From Allodiplogaster sudhausi (taxonomy: Eukaryota; Nematoda; Chromadorea; Rhabditida; Diplogasteridae): a stretch of DNA of 64,000 nt. Below, in pieces: positions 1 to 10,553 of the stretch. Position 1 is the first letter of the stretch; every line of letters starts with the position of its first letter. The stretch spans positions 357,501-421,500 of the forward strand of contig CALZFC010000279.1 of NCBI GenBank assembly GCA_945643635.1, in the 5' to 3' direction. The position numbers and the translations under genes are program-made. The notes under the pieces are model-generated. The model ran no database searches. It had not been told where the DNA came from and saw only the letters and a program-made list of their open reading frames with translations.

Positions 1-267
1 GTTTCTGCAATTGAAAAAAAAAACTATTTTGAAGTTTATTATGTATATATTATTTTTAACTACTTGGAGATTTACAATGAATTTTGTAAACTGAAAATGA
101 TTTTAAAGCATTCTTAGTTTAAAAATTTCATAGCATAGTTTGATTAGTGAAAGAAAAAGATATAAAGAAGGAAGAGATGCCTCAAATTGGTGAAGAGTGA
201 GTAGACAATGGCAAGTGTCCATGCCTTGTAGATCACTCCGCCCAGCAGACGCGTCGCTGCACTCGCC
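1..267. repeat. Left copy of long direct repeat flanking the LINE
   Basis: Bases 1-267 recur at 4823-5089 with no difference that I could see. The match stops exactly where the LINE begins (base 268) on the left and at 5089 on the right. The left copy is cut by the window edge, so its true length is unknown. It looks like one half of a very long target-site duplication, or a tandem duplication with the LINE between the copies. Confidence 0.9.
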
Positions 268-369
268 CACTTGCTCTCTCTTGCCACTTGCTCTCTCTTG
301 CCACTTGCTCTCTCTTGCCACTTGCTCTCTCTTGCCACTTGCTCTCTCTTGCCACTTGCTCTCTCTTGC
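268..369 (+). repeat. 17-bp tandem repeats at the LINE 5' end
   Basis: About six head-to-tail copies of the 17-mer cacttgctctctcttgc open the element, upstream of ORF1. Tandem monomers in the 5' UTR are known from several LINE families, where they act as internal promoter units. That role here is inference. Confidence 0.85.
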
Positions 370-441
370 CCGCCAAGTGCGGTCGCTCCATCTTTGCTCT
401 CCATTTATCTAATTTTCTTGTCTTCTCATTTTCTATTCGAA

Positions 442-1275
442 ATGTCTCCCCCTCGTGGCAACAAGCGTAAGAATCTGGACCCCGTGTGCTACTCGCCAGC
501 GTCCGATCTGGGCAAACTGGTCATCGACTCCATGAGTCTGGCTGCTGGTGAAAGGCCCGAGGGTGTTCCGGATGGAACGTGGGCCATTTTGTCTCAACTA
601 CTTACCTTGCTGGCTAACACACTGGAGCATGTCTCCAAACTGGCCAATGCTCAGTCTGCTTCTCCTTCCTGGCCGCTTCTCTCCTCCTCTTCCGGTGCCA
701 CTGGCAATGCTATCCCTGTCCCGTCCTCTGTCTCTCCCTCTGATCCTAGCGATGACCCACTCTCTCGTGCCCGATCGATCGTGGTCGCTGGCTTGCCAGA
801 GTCCACTGCCGCTTCGCACCAGGCCAAGGTGGCCGATGATGAGGTGCGAATGGGTCAGCTCCTTGATGCAATGGGAGTGGAGTGCCGCCCCAGCTCCGTT
901 TTTCGTATGGGGCGACGCGATGACAACACTCCCCGCTTGCTCAAGTGTGTGCTGCCCACAAGGGGGCATCAGCTCCGCTGCCTCAAGGCAGCAAGGACAT
1001 TGAGAGAGTGCGAGCAGTGGAAAGGGGTCTATCTCAGGAAGAGCATGACACTCGAGGAGCGCGTGAGGTTCGGTGAGATGCGCAAGCATCTCGCCGAGTT
1101 GCGCCGCACGCAGCCGCAGACCCAGTGGTGCATCTACAGGGATGAGCTGTGGGTGAAGAGTGAGATTCCGGGCCGTGTGCGGAACACGATTCCGCCGGCT
1201 TCTCTCTCCATCCCATCAGCTGTACCCTCTGCCCACTCTGCCGCTCCTCAGGGCCAGGGAAACGCCTCTGGCTAG
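442..1275 (+). CDS. LINE ORF1 nucleic-acid-binding protein
   Basis: A 277-aa ORF starting MSPPRGNKRKN. The frame is also open upstream, but this is the first ATG outside the tandem repeats. The N-terminal half is Ser/Pro-rich. The second half resembles the RRM-like ORF1p domain of CR1-type elements, with a hydrophobic beta strand (RSIVVAGLPES), a helix ending LLDAMGV, the segment FRMGRR, and a basic stretch with VYLRKSMTLEER. Such proteins bind element RNA and act as chaperones in the retrotransposition particle (family knowledge). No CCHC zinc knuckle is visible. The stop is TAG, 23 bases before the ORF2 start, so ORF2 may be translated by reinitiation. Confidence 0.8.
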   Translation: MSPPRGNKRKNLDPVCYSPASDLGKLVIDSMSLAAGERPEGVPDGTWAILSQLLTLLANTLEHVSKLANAQSASPSWPLLSSSSGATGNAIPVPSSVSPSDPSDDPLSRARSIVVAGLPESTAASHQAKVADDEVRMGQLLDAMGVECRPSSVFRMGRRDDNTPRLLKCVLPTRGHQLRCLKAARTLRECEQWKGVYLRKSMTLEERVRFGEMRKHLAELRRTQPQTQWCIYRDELWVKSEIPGRVRNTIPPASLSIPSAVPSAHSAAPQGQGNASG

Positions 1276-1298
1276 GCGCCGGAAAAATCTCTGTCTTT

Positions 1299-4124
1299 AT
1301 GTTTAATGCCCGCTCTCTTGTAAAAAAGCTTAATGAGTTGCACGCATTTCTCTCTCTGTACAAGCCAGATGTAGTTGCCATATGTGAGACCTGGCTCAAA
1401 TCAAATATTCTTGATTCTGAATTGGTTGCAAATTTACCTTACAATATTTTTCGCACCGACCGACTTGCTAAACGCGGAGGTGGCATTTTGATCCTTTGCT
1501 CACACTATTTAGATGCAGTTCCTTTAAAATTTTCGCTGAAGTCAAATTGTGATGTTATTGCACTAGATCTTAGTTCTCCTCTCTCTGTCTCGCGCACTCG
1601 TATTGTCCTTGTTTATCGCCCTCCCTCGACCACCTCTCCCCAGAATTCGGCTCTCTTTAACTGCCTTGACTCTCTTCTTGCAGTCCCTCACGCTGCCATT
1701 CTGTTAGGAGATCTTAATTTACATATCGATTGGTCCTCTGTAACGTCTTCTATATCTTCGGGAACTGTTAGTGGTCAGCCAAAGACACTCCTTGACCTTT
1801 CCAATGATCTAAATTTGATACAATATGTTCCTTCCCCCACTCGTGGTGATAAATTGTTAGATGTTGTTTTAGGACCTCCAGGCTGCATCTTCTCTTGTGT
1901 TGTATTAGCTCCATTCTCCTCCTCTGATCATTCTGTTATCAATTTTAAGCTCCCTCTTGATACTCCTCCCTTCGTTTCCGAACCATTATATGACTTTCGT
2001 AAAACTGACTATTCTCGCCTTTCTTCTGCTCTCTCTTCGGTGTCATGGATAGATGCATTTGACGGTTTTGCCTCTATTGACGAGTTACATGAGCGCTTTC
2101 TAGCTGTCCTTTCTTCATATCTCTATGAATGCACTCCATTACGCTCTAAACGCGTCCCTTTCGAATCTTACCCCTCGCACATTAAGGCTCTCATCTCTCA
2201 TAAATCTGCTCTATACTTTAAGTTAAATTGTCAACCGGTGCGTACCGAATACCACCGTGTTTGTAAGAAGATCGCTCGTAAAATTGAAAAGTACAACCGT
2301 AACAATGAATCACGTCTTATGCTTTCCACCAGATCTCTCTTCGCCTATGTTGGCTGCCGTCTAAAGCGCATTCCCACTATCGCTTCGCTCTCTGACCCAT
2401 CTAACAACCAATTTACAGGCGATCTTGCCAAGGCTAATGCTCTCGCTGATTACTTTTCCTCTGTATTTATTAATGATGACGGCTTCCTCCCTGATCTCTC
2501 GCATTGTCGCTCTCTTTCACATACTCTCACGGATATTCTAATTATGCCGCAAACAGTAAAAATGCATCTTAAGCGCCTCAAACGGTCTGTCTCTCTCACG
2601 GCTGAAAATATTCCTCAAATTGTCTATCGCGAATGCGCTGCCGTCTTAGCTGAACCTCTCAGTTACATATTTAATCTATCTCTGTCTCTAGGTAAAGTTC
2701 CCACTCTCTGGAAGCAAACAGTAGTCATTCCGCTTAACAAAGTGAGCATGCCAACTCAAGTTTCTCATTATCGTCCGATCAGTTTGTCTCCTGCTCCAAT
2801 AAAAGTGTTTGAGCGGTGCATGCGCCCTAAGCTACTTTGGTGGTCCAATCTTAATAACATTATTCCGTCCCAACAGCATGGTTTCTGTTCTCGCCGTTCA
2901 GTTGAGACTAATTTGCTTGCTTCGACTAATGATTGGATAACAGCACTAGATAATGGATTGACTTCGGACATTCTCTATTACGACTTTGCTAAGGCATTTG
3001 ATATAGTCTCTCACCAAAAACTAATTCACAAGCTCTCATTTCTTGGCATTGGAGGAAATCTTTTGAATTGGTTTTCGTCTTTTCTATCAGACAGGTCTTT
3101 CAAAGTACGCGTTAACCATTCTTTGTCTAGTCCCAAAGCTGTCCTGAGTGGTGTGCCGCAAGGCTGTGTCCTGTCTCCTCTTCTTTTCGTCTTCTTCATA
3201 TCTGATCTCCCTCAAATTTTGTCGCCCTTCTCTCTCGTTAAATGCTCTCTTTTCGCAGATGACCTAAAACTATACACCTCTTTTGATCCAAAAAAACCTC
3301 TCCCTGCTCACCATCAACTCTCTCAAGCTTCCCATAGACTTTCAGAATACTGCCAAAATATGCAGTTAAGCATCGCTCACCAAAAGTGCAGCGTATTACA
3401 CATAGGCAAAAGAAATCCCAAACTCCCATATCCTCTCTCTCCCTCTTCAAACTTCTCTGTAGCCGGTATTCCTGTCCGGGATCTCGGTATTCTTGTTGAT
3501 TCTGACCTATCTTTTAGTGCTCACATTGAATCTGTTTGCCGTCGGGCACTTATCATTATCTATGCCCTATTCAGATCGCTTAAATCTAAAACTGCTCTGA
3601 TTTATGTCAGGTGTTATAATGCTTATGTTTTACCGATTATGGAATTTTCATCTATTGTGTGGTCACCTTATAAGAAGCAGTTGATTCGGAAGTTAGAAAA
3701 TGTACAGCATGTATTCACACGATTACTTTATATCCGCTGCTCTGCCGTTTCTAGGCCACTATCGTTCTCGGACATTCCTTGTTATGATGCCCGTCTTAGA
3801 CTTTTCTCTCTTCCTTCTCTCTTGCTTAGACGCACCCGTATTGATCTGACATTCTTTTATAAGATTTTACATCAGCTTGTAGATGTTGAACTTAGTAAGT
3901 TTATTACGTTCAAGGCCTCAAATGGTCGGGTATCTGTCCATAATTTCCATATTCCCCGTTGTAAGCTGCAAATTCGTCATAATAGTTTTGCCATCCGTTT
4001 GCCTAGTCGATATATGTCTCTCCCTTCTTCTGCAGTACAATCTCGCAGCCTTGCAATCTTTAAGAAACATATTGGCAATATACCACTTTTAGACATTTGT
4101 CGAATAGATCATGCTAATCTATAG
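1299..4124 (+). CDS. LINE ORF2: APE endonuclease and reverse transcriptase
   Basis: An uninterrupted 941-aa ORF. The N-terminal 230 residues form an exonuclease-endonuclease-phosphatase domain: FNARSL near the start, CETWL, GGGILIL, LLGDLNLHIDW, and the catalytic SSSDHSVINF. The reverse transcriptase follows. It has a fingers region with HYRPISLSP, motif A YYDFAKAFD, motif B SGVPQGCVLSPLLF, and the active-site motif SLFADDLKLY. A C-terminal region of about 250 residues follows, with ILVDSDLSF and a long helical tail typical of CR1/Jockey ORF2. The protein nicks the target and primes reverse transcription on it. All catalytic signatures I can recognise are intact, so the copy may be competent (inference). 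Confidence 0.92.
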   Translation: MFNARSLVKKLNELHAFLSLYKPDVVAICETWLKSNILDSELVANLPYNIFRTDRLAKRGGGILILCSHYLDAVPLKFSLKSNCDVIALDLSSPLSVSRTRIVLVYRPPSTTSPQNSALFNCLDSLLAVPHAAILLGDLNLHIDWSSVTSSISSGTVSGQPKTLLDLSNDLNLIQYVPSPTRGDKLLDVVLGPPGCIFSCVVLAPFSSSDHSVINFKLPLDTPPFVSEPLYDFRKTDYSRLSSALSSVSWIDAFDGFASIDELHERFLAVLSSYLYECTPLRSKRVPFESYPSHIKALISHKSALYFKLNCQPVRTEYHRVCKKIARKIEKYNRNNESRLMLSTRSLFAYVGCRLKRIPTIASLSDPSNNQFTGDLAKANALADYFSSVFINDDGFLPDLSHCRSLSHTLTDILIMPQTVKMHLKRLKRSVSLTAENIPQIVYRECAAVLAEPLSYIFNLSLSLGKVPTLWKQTVVIPLNKVSMPTQVSHYRPISLSPAPIKVFERCMRPKLLWWSNLNNIIPSQQHGFCSRRSVETNLLASTNDWITALDNGLTSDILYYDFAKAFDIVSHQKLIHKLSFLGIGGNLLNWFSSFLSDRSFKVRVNHSLSSPKAVLSGVPQGCVLSPLLFVFFISDLPQILSPFSLVKCSLFADDLKLYTSFDPKKPLPAHHQLSQASHRLSEYCQNMQLSIAHQKCSVLHIGKRNPKLPYPLSPSSNFSVAGIPVRDLGILVDSDLSFSAHIESVCRRALIIIYALFRSLKSKTALIYVRCYNAYVLPIMEFSSIVWSPYKKQLIRKLENVQHVFTRLLYIRCSAVSRPLSFSDIPCYDARLRLFSLPSLLLRRTRIDLTFFYKILHQLVDVELSKFITFKASNGRVSVHNFHIPRCKLQIRHNSFAIRLPSRYMSLPSSAVQSRSLAIFKKHIGNIPLLDICRIDHANL

Positions 4125-4498
4125 TTTTGCATATATTTTCTTATTCTATTAAGCAGTGCAGAGCATTTTATTTGTTTGCATTTTCATGTCTATGTACATG
4201 TTCTATATTATAACTTTTCCCTTTCACTCTCTCTCCCTTGCTGCACTCTGCTCCTTTTGGTGTGTGGCGCCAGCACACTCCTCAAGTGCTGTAGGGGCCT
4301 GGCCCACCCCTCGGGAAGTCGCTCCCCCCGCTCTCTTAACGCCACATGCCAGGAGGTTCAGTGTTGCCAGCCATTCCCTTCACCCCTTCCCCTTTTTTCA
4401 TTTAGTCTGCACTGATAGCACGACATGGTATTACATTTATTTGAATATGTTGTCACATCTTAAATTGATGTATGAATAAAATAAAAAAATAAAAAAAT

Positions 4499-5089
4499 TC
4501 TTTGCGCGTATTTATGCAGTTTAATTGATTGTTTATCGTTAACCAAGCATACCACGAAAAATATATACAAACATATTTTAATTAATAAATGGTATGATGT
4601 AATGGCCATATTCGTGCAGAATGTTTTGAAGGATTATGCATCAAGATTTCTTATGAAAATAAATTACATATATATGTATGTGCAATATTGCGAATATCAA
4701 TAATGGCATTTAACTGCATGGTGCGTACACGTATTCAACATCAAAGAGTGATGCTATCCTCATTGCCTGATTATGGAAATGTCTGTGGGAAGCGGAGAAA
4801 GTTTGTGGTATCGCTGATGGCAGTTTCTGCAATTGAAAAAAAAAACTATTTTGAAGTTTATTATGTATATATTATTTTTAACTACTTGGAGATTTACAAT
4901 GAATTTTGTAAACTGAAAATGATTTTAAAGCATTCTTAGTTTAAAAATTTCATAGCATAGTTTGATTAGTGAAAGAAAAAGATATAAAGAAGGAAGAGAT
5001 GCCTCAAATTGGTGAAGAGTGAGTAGACAATGGCAAGTGTCCATGCCTTGTAGATCACTCCGCCCAGCAGACGCGTCGCTGCACTCGCC
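4499..5089. repeat. Right flanking repeat of the LINE (putative 591-bp target-site duplication)
   Basis: This AT-rich, non-coding stretch begins right after the A-rich LINE tail. Its last 267 bases (4823-5089) repeat window bases 1-267. If it is a target-site duplication, the whole 591 bp should also exist to the left of the LINE, with 4499-4822 lying just outside the window. Confidence 0.6.
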
Positions 5090-5220
5090 GCGCGCTCGCG
5101 CTCCGCTCGCATCGGGGAGATCCAGCACTTAATTTATTGATTAATTAATTGACTAATTAGTTATTTATTTATAGTTAATTGTATATCAAAAAATAAGCAC
5201 AAAAAAATCCAAGAACGCAC

Positions 5221-5936
5221 TTCGGCAAGGAAATAGACGGAAGATGCTGTCAACATTGCAATTTCCGCGATCTGAATGTGGTTAAATTTTGCTTCTGACA
5301 AATCAAAGAATTGTTCTGTGAATTCTAGTGAAATAGAGTAAATCATTGATACGGATTAAACAAAAATGAAGTAGAGAGTTGAATTTATTGTGAATAACCC
5401 ACCACCAGTGCTGTTAGCGGGAGCAGGAACACAGGGCTGGTCGACTTCCGGCGCACCACCAAGATTGCTGCGATCGCAACGATGATTCGCAGCGCCGCAA
5501 CGGAAAACATCTGAATCGATTGACGACTTCATTGATTGATTCAGGAGGTTTAATTAATATATGATTATGAAAATTAATGTCATAATCCTAATTAAAGACG
5601 ATTGTCACTAACCGCGGCATCATAATTATCGTGAGAATCGAAGAGGTTGCCATTAATGACGCCAGATGCGAGAAGAGCCGTACTTTCGAAGAAGTAGAGA
5701 GCGCATGTCAACTGGACGCCGATCTGGATTAAATTAATGGATGTGAATTTCATTTTCATTTACTACAGTAAACAAATTAAGTCAAAAAATTATTAAAAAC
5801 ATTCAGATCTTAAAAGAACAATTGATTTTTCACAGTGTCACATAAAGTTTGTTTGACTGTTGAGATTTTTCCTGACCTCGAGAGAAAGTCCGCCGCAGCA
5901 GCAAATGACTGTGGCACTTCCTTTCGTTCCAGTCAT
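5221..5936 (-). pseudogene. Four-TM CCCGG-family gene P, 3'-truncated
   Basis: Exons (minus): 5877-5936, 5613-5723, 5406-5510 and 5221-5271, about 109 aa, all in phase. The first exon encodes MTGTKGS then CCCGGLSLE. The second has GVQLTCALYFFE, the third the hydrophobic stretch VAALRIIVAIAAILVV, the fourth IAEIAMLTASSVYFLAE. Exon sizes and phases match the complete paralogue at 8628-9943 exon for exon. The last two exons, which encode TM4 and the cytoplasmic tail, cannot be found. Downstream the sequence is AT-rich and runs into the LINE-associated repeat at 5089. I infer that a rearrangement removed the 3' end. Family function is unknown; the Cys cluster before TM1 recalls LAPTM-like tetraspan proteins, a weak guess. 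Confidence 0.6.
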
Positions 5937-7116
5937 TCTGTTGAGGAGAAGTCTGCAAAGGCAAGAATGAGATCATTTGAATTTCGAGCCATCTCATGAA
6001 GTGAGATGGCAACAGGAACATACCAATGACAATGTTTACGGAAATTTATTTTTGTAAAGTATCCAATCTCGCTTTTAATCCTCTTGGCGCCTGATTAGTA
6101 TTGAATGCCAGCATTGCACTAGCGAAACTATTTCGAGGGTATAAACACTTCTGTACATATTGCCCTCGGTTTGTCCTTAAACTAGAAAGAAGCACAGATG
6201 AAGGAAGAGAGAGAAGGAAAGAGAGAGAGGGAGAGAGTGAGAAGGAAAGAGGGAGCCAACTTTCAGGCAGACAAGGATACACCAAGTCAACGCTTTTTCA
6301 TATCGTTTAATGCACCGGAAATACACTGAGAGCATTTTATAATTCATAATTACGCATGTTTGCTACGGTTACGGCCTTACAGAAGTTTTTGATGAGGGTA
6401 AATACAGAAGAACACAGCAACTTTTTCACAAACAAATGACAGGAAGCTTCAGTTTCTTCGGTTTTTCATTCGTTTCTATTCATCTACTCATCTACATACA
6501 TAGTTCAAATCAATTCTTGAATTTAAATAGCACAAATAAATAAAAATAAATAAAATTGAATAAATGCATAGGATCATAGGACAGCAGCGCCAGTTGCACC
6601 GGAATCATTACGGATTGACCATCTCCTCCTTCACCTCGGCGGCATAAAAGGGAAGGCCGAGGGCGGGGCAGGAAGTGTGCATGTTCATGAGAAGAAGTTT
6701 GTTGTTCTTGGTCTGTGTGTCTGACTCTGGCATCAACGAGGCATGGAATCACACTCTCGCACTTTACCTACTCTCTCTTTCTCTCTCTCTCTTTGTCTCT
6801 CTCTCTCTCTCTGTCTCTCTAACGTTTTATATTTCTCCCTATTTGTCTGTATCTCGTTCTTCTCACTTGTTCTCTCAGTCCTGTTTTCTCTATCGTCCAA
6901 TCCCTCTCTCGCTATCCTATGCACTCTCCCCTACCTTTTTCTCTCTCCCTCTATTCATTGTCTCCCCTCCCCTGCCGTGCTTATTTGTAGCTTCCTGGCT
7001 GTTTTCGAAGAAAAACGACGCCAACTATTGTCCATTTGTGCATACACGGAAAAGGTCTTATGCCATCTCTCTATCTCCCTCTCCCTCTCTCTATATCTCC
7101 TTTCCCTCCCTCCTCG

Positions 7117-7148
<32 letters not shown>

Positions 7149-8169
7149 TTCTCTGTTCAACTCGCAAACATTGAGACGTAACATACCACCCCCCCCTTCC
7201 CTCCGAAGACCTCCTTTTGCTGTTTTCTGCCGATGACAAGTGCTTTGTGCCTCGAAAGCACATATCTGCTGGGTGGATGGATCTGGCTGGTTTATTTCAT
7301 ATGGTACATTCAGACGAGAGAAAGAAAGAAACAAGGAGAGATAACAGAAAGAAAGAAAGCATGAAAAAGAACGCATTCATCTGCCACCACAGAACTGATC
7401 CCAAAGTAAACGTTCGTGAAAGAGCTTAATCTCCCACGGAGGCAAAATATCCGGTGCGTGTGAAGAATAAATATGGGTCTTTGGTGATAGCAAAATATTT
7501 ACTGCAGAATAGAATATTGAAACGTGGAACTGTGCAAGTCTCTGTTTCAAGTTCGCGCCAGTTTACGTTTCTGGCGAGACGCACGATTGGAATGGCACAG
7601 TAAAGAAATAGTCAGAAATATGCAGAACTTCAATTTGGAAAAGTAAATAAAGAATCATGAAAGCAAATTGTTTAATATTAATTTTTTTAGTCGCATTGCC
7701 TGTTGCAGAATTATAGAGCTCATTTGAATTACGTATTACATACAAATGTTTTATATATGATTTTGATGATATTTAAATTGAATTTTAAGCCTCGTAAAGT
7801 CAATGAGTGCCGTGAGTGATGGGAAGATAGGAATCGACAATAACAATCAATGACGACGATTCTGACAACAAAATCTGTGCAATTCATAACTTTATTTCTA
7901 CAATATGAACTGTTTTCATGCAGGAAAATTTTCAAAAATTCATTTTTTAAATTTTGTTCGTTTGAGACTTTTCTTTGCACTGGCCCGCTTCTTTTAACGA
8001 ATGAGTATGTGGAATAATGGAATAAAAGTACGATGATATTACGTGAAAAGTGCGCAACATTGAAAGGTCATCATCATGCAAATGTAATGAATTCCGCGTA
8101 ATTCAAATTCAGCTTTAAACTTCCAAGTCAAATTTCCAATGTGCTCAAACATTCTGCTTCCATTGTTAT
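5937..8169. other. Intergenic region with CT-rich microsatellite
   Basis: I see no supportable gene here. At 6180-6260 there is a GA-rich patch and at 6760-7160 a long pyrimidine-rich region of imperfect CTCTCT/TCTCTG runs. The open frames over it are low-complexity artefacts (Ser-Leu repeats on one strand, Arg-Glu on the other). The rest is AT-rich. Confidence 0.6.
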
Positions 8170-8627
8170 TTCAACTATTCATTCTGAGTTTCTCAAGCAT
8201 TTCAAGAGACACACAATTCTAAGTTAGCTGGCATGACATCACTGTAAATTGTAGAGCATGCAGAATTAGCTTCTTACGAATTCATTTGGATCTATGTTGA
8301 ACATTCTTTACTACAACGAGTATGGAGTGCTTACGTATGAATTACAAATCTCATATTCTTTTATTATAAACAAACAGTATAATTATTTGATATAACCGGA
8401 GGAGAGGCATACATTTGGGAAAACAGCTTACAGAACACAGTATGAACATAGCTACGCCCTGCAAATTTGGCGAAGCGTATTTCTCCACAAGCGTATTTTC
8501 TATAATAAATTACCCGCTTAGTCATTTTTTGAAATGGAAATTAATCTTTCCATTTAAATGCATCGAAAATCAAAAAGAGAGGTAAATATGTTTAAAATTG
8601 ATCAGAGACACCAGATTGAGTTTTTTT

Positions 8628-9943
8628 TTACATGTCGACAATGCACTTCTTGCAAACAGAGATTTCGTTCAATGGCGTGTAGACGAGGTCTTCGCTTTTC
8701 CTGAAAAAAGAGGCAAGAATAATTTAATTTATTCAATTATTAAATAAATCTTCGGCCAGAATTTGAATTCTAAAGGAACGTCAAATAAATATCGCACCTC
8801 TTGGACGAGATCGCCGAGAAGACGACTGTAAGCGTCCATAGTTTGTAGAGGAGAACAGCAATAACGACCTTCGGATACCTGAAACTCTTCACTTCGCTGC
8901 TCCCTTCGTCCTGTAAATATTACTCTAATTCTTCTTTTCTCCTGAATTATTATTGAGTTAGCAACAATTTCCGATATCAATTGTCGTTCATTTGTTTAGT
9001 GAATTTATAAAAGTGTGAAATAAATTTTACATAAATTAAATACAAATAAAAAGGTAGCAAACCTCAGTGAATAAGCCCACTGTTGAGGCAGCAAGCATGC
9101 CGATCTCGAAGATCTGAGGAAATATAATTAACAAAAAACATATGAGTTGTAATTAACGTCTGCCAGTCTTGTAATCTTAGAAAAATATTCAAACAAAACT
9201 GTTTACAATATGTACGTAGAGGGGCAGCAGCATCAGCCAAGATCGACGCGAGTTTGCTTGGATACCAGTGATTGCAAGAAGACCCGCAAGACCACACGCG
9301 GCGGAGATGAAGGGCTGCTGAAAGAGAGATGGGGAGAAAGAAGGAGAGAGAAGAGAGAGAGAGAAGAGAGAGAGATGGGAAAAGGGAAAAGAGAGAAAGA
9401 AGAGGAAAGAGAAGGAGAGAGAGAAGAGGGAGAGAAGGGGAGAGAAAACGGATATAGACCGAGAGAGTGGCATAGGAAATTGATTTTTTACGAATCGTAA
9501 TCTCAGAAAGGAAAAAAAAACTATTCGGAAAATGGATGACCATGCCACTGTCTATAAAGAGCCCAACTAACAGCGTGGAAGACGCTGTCTAGTGAAGCAG
9601 TTGCAGACGTGAATCCGCTGAGAACGTCGCAGACAAAGTCCGTAAAGTAGAGAATGCCGAGCAGTTGGACAGCGAGCTGGAAAGTTAGTCTATTAATGTT
9701 AATCGTCTGAACAAAACATTGGAGCTGTTACCACGAATACATTTAGAGACGGTCTTGCCCATAAAATAAATTAATGGTAACAACCTCGACGGTAATGCCT
9801 CCGCAGCAGCACATGGCGGGAGAGGAAGGAGTTGATGGATTAGAAGAAGCCGAGGAATCGGGAGATTCCTCGGGAGAGGAAACCGAGGCCTCCTTCGCCG
9901 GCGTCTTTCCCGCGCTGCAGCTGCCGTTGACTTTGCACGTCAT
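8628..9943 (-). CDS. Four-TM CCCGG-family protein Q (200 aa)
   Basis: Six exons (minus): 9785-9943, 9572-9676, 9216-9317, 9063-9113, 8798-8910 and 8628-8700. They close in phase to 200 aa and a TAA. The N-terminal about 45 residues are Ser/Pro/Glu-rich and likely cytoplasmic, ending in CCCGGITVE. TM1 is LAVQLLGILYFTDFVCDVL, TM2 FISAACGLAGLLAITGI, TM3 spans exons 3-4, and TM4 is VVIAVLLYKLWTLTVVFSAI. The tail carries YTPLNEISVCKKC. The layout (Cys cluster, four TMs, short tail) recalls LAPTM/tetraspan-type endomembrane proteins, but I do not recognise the family firmly. The GA microsatellite at 9318-9460 lies in intron 2. Paralogues: P (5221), R (13345) and the looser relative S (58707). Start is the first ATG of the conserved frame. 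Confidence 0.75.
9318..9460. repeat. GA microsatellite inside intron 2 of gene Q
   Basis: An imperfect (GA)n/GAAGAGAGA array of about 140 bp starts a few bases from the exon 3 acceptor. The matching intron of the duplicate gene R is expanded to about 445 bp. Confidence 0.9.
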
Positions 9944-10349
9944 CTCGTTGAGAATGTAAGAGCTTAAAAAAGAGCTACAATAAGTAGAGATCAATATTGA
10001 CGTAAATGTGCTGAACACGAGAAAGAATCTACAGAAAAGAAAATATTGACGGAATATCTCGATTGAACATCAAAGAGGTCTCCAAACTATAAACGAGACA
10101 AAAAATTAGCCGCTCGGGTCGTTCCCTGACTGCTACGGATTATTAAAAAAAAAGTCGATGCTGTATTCATACGCGGAGAAATGGTCATTTATATTCTTTC
10201 GAGAACTTGATGAATGAGCAGAGAAGAACAGCAGTGGTCATTTGACTAACTGATAAGCCGAAAAGTATTAGTACTATGTCATCCTATTAGTATATCAGTG
10301 GCTGCAAATGGAAGCTCTAAAAATTGGATGAAAAAAAGCTTCAGACTTA

Positions 10350-10553
10350 ACAATAGGAGTTCTGACGGACGAGCATTTCTGCAATGGCATCTCTTCTCGC
10401 AGTAGAAAGAAGAAAAAGCAGTCGCAGATCGATTGAAAGAGTCGGAATTGAGTGAATCCAGGGAGGCAGGGGCTAAATGAAGACTGACGGGCTCGCTTTT
10501 CAAGAAGAGGACTGGCAGAAAGTTCATAACACAACCTGTGCATACTTTTGAAT
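10350..10553 (+). pseudogene. Decayed counterpart of the 62-aa ORF of unit B
   Basis: This aligns with 15013-15215 of unit B, where an uninterrupted 62-codon ORF exists. Here the ATG is replaced by ACG (ctgacggacgag), an in-frame TAG interrupts it (tcgcagtag), and a short insertion (actggcag) lies near the 3' end. It is non-coding in this copy. Confidence 0.5.

Larger units (their letters stand above)
268..4498 (+). mobile_element. Full-length CR1/Jockey-like LINE retrotransposon
   Basis: A non-LTR element of about 4.2 kb. In order it has a tandem-repeat 5' UTR, ORF1 (442-1275), a 23-bp gap, ORF2 with endonuclease and reverse transcriptase (1299-4124), and a 3' UTR of about 370 bp. It ends in an A-rich run of TAAAA-like units at 4474-4498. 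Neither ORF has a stop or frameshift, so the copy looks young. The direct repeats 1-267 and 4499-5089 flank it. I assign it to the CR1/Jockey group from the order APE endonuclease then RT, the FADD motif and the ORF1 type. The exact clade needs a tree. Confidence 0.85.

Noticed and set aside
268..369. CRISPR-like array
   Set aside because: The 17-bp units are directly contiguous without spacers, in a eukaryotic LINE 5' UTR.
1..5089. Reading the flanking direct repeats as LTRs of an LTR retrotransposon
   Set aside because: The internal ORFs are APE-endonuclease/RT of a LINE with an A-rich tail, there is no protease, integrase or primer-binding site, and the repeats start beyond the LINE tail.
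6675..7263. Several 66-168 codon ORFs on both strands over the pyrimidine-rich region
   Set aside because: They are translations of CT/GA microsatellites (Ser-Leu or Arg-Glu repeats) with no splice or domain support.
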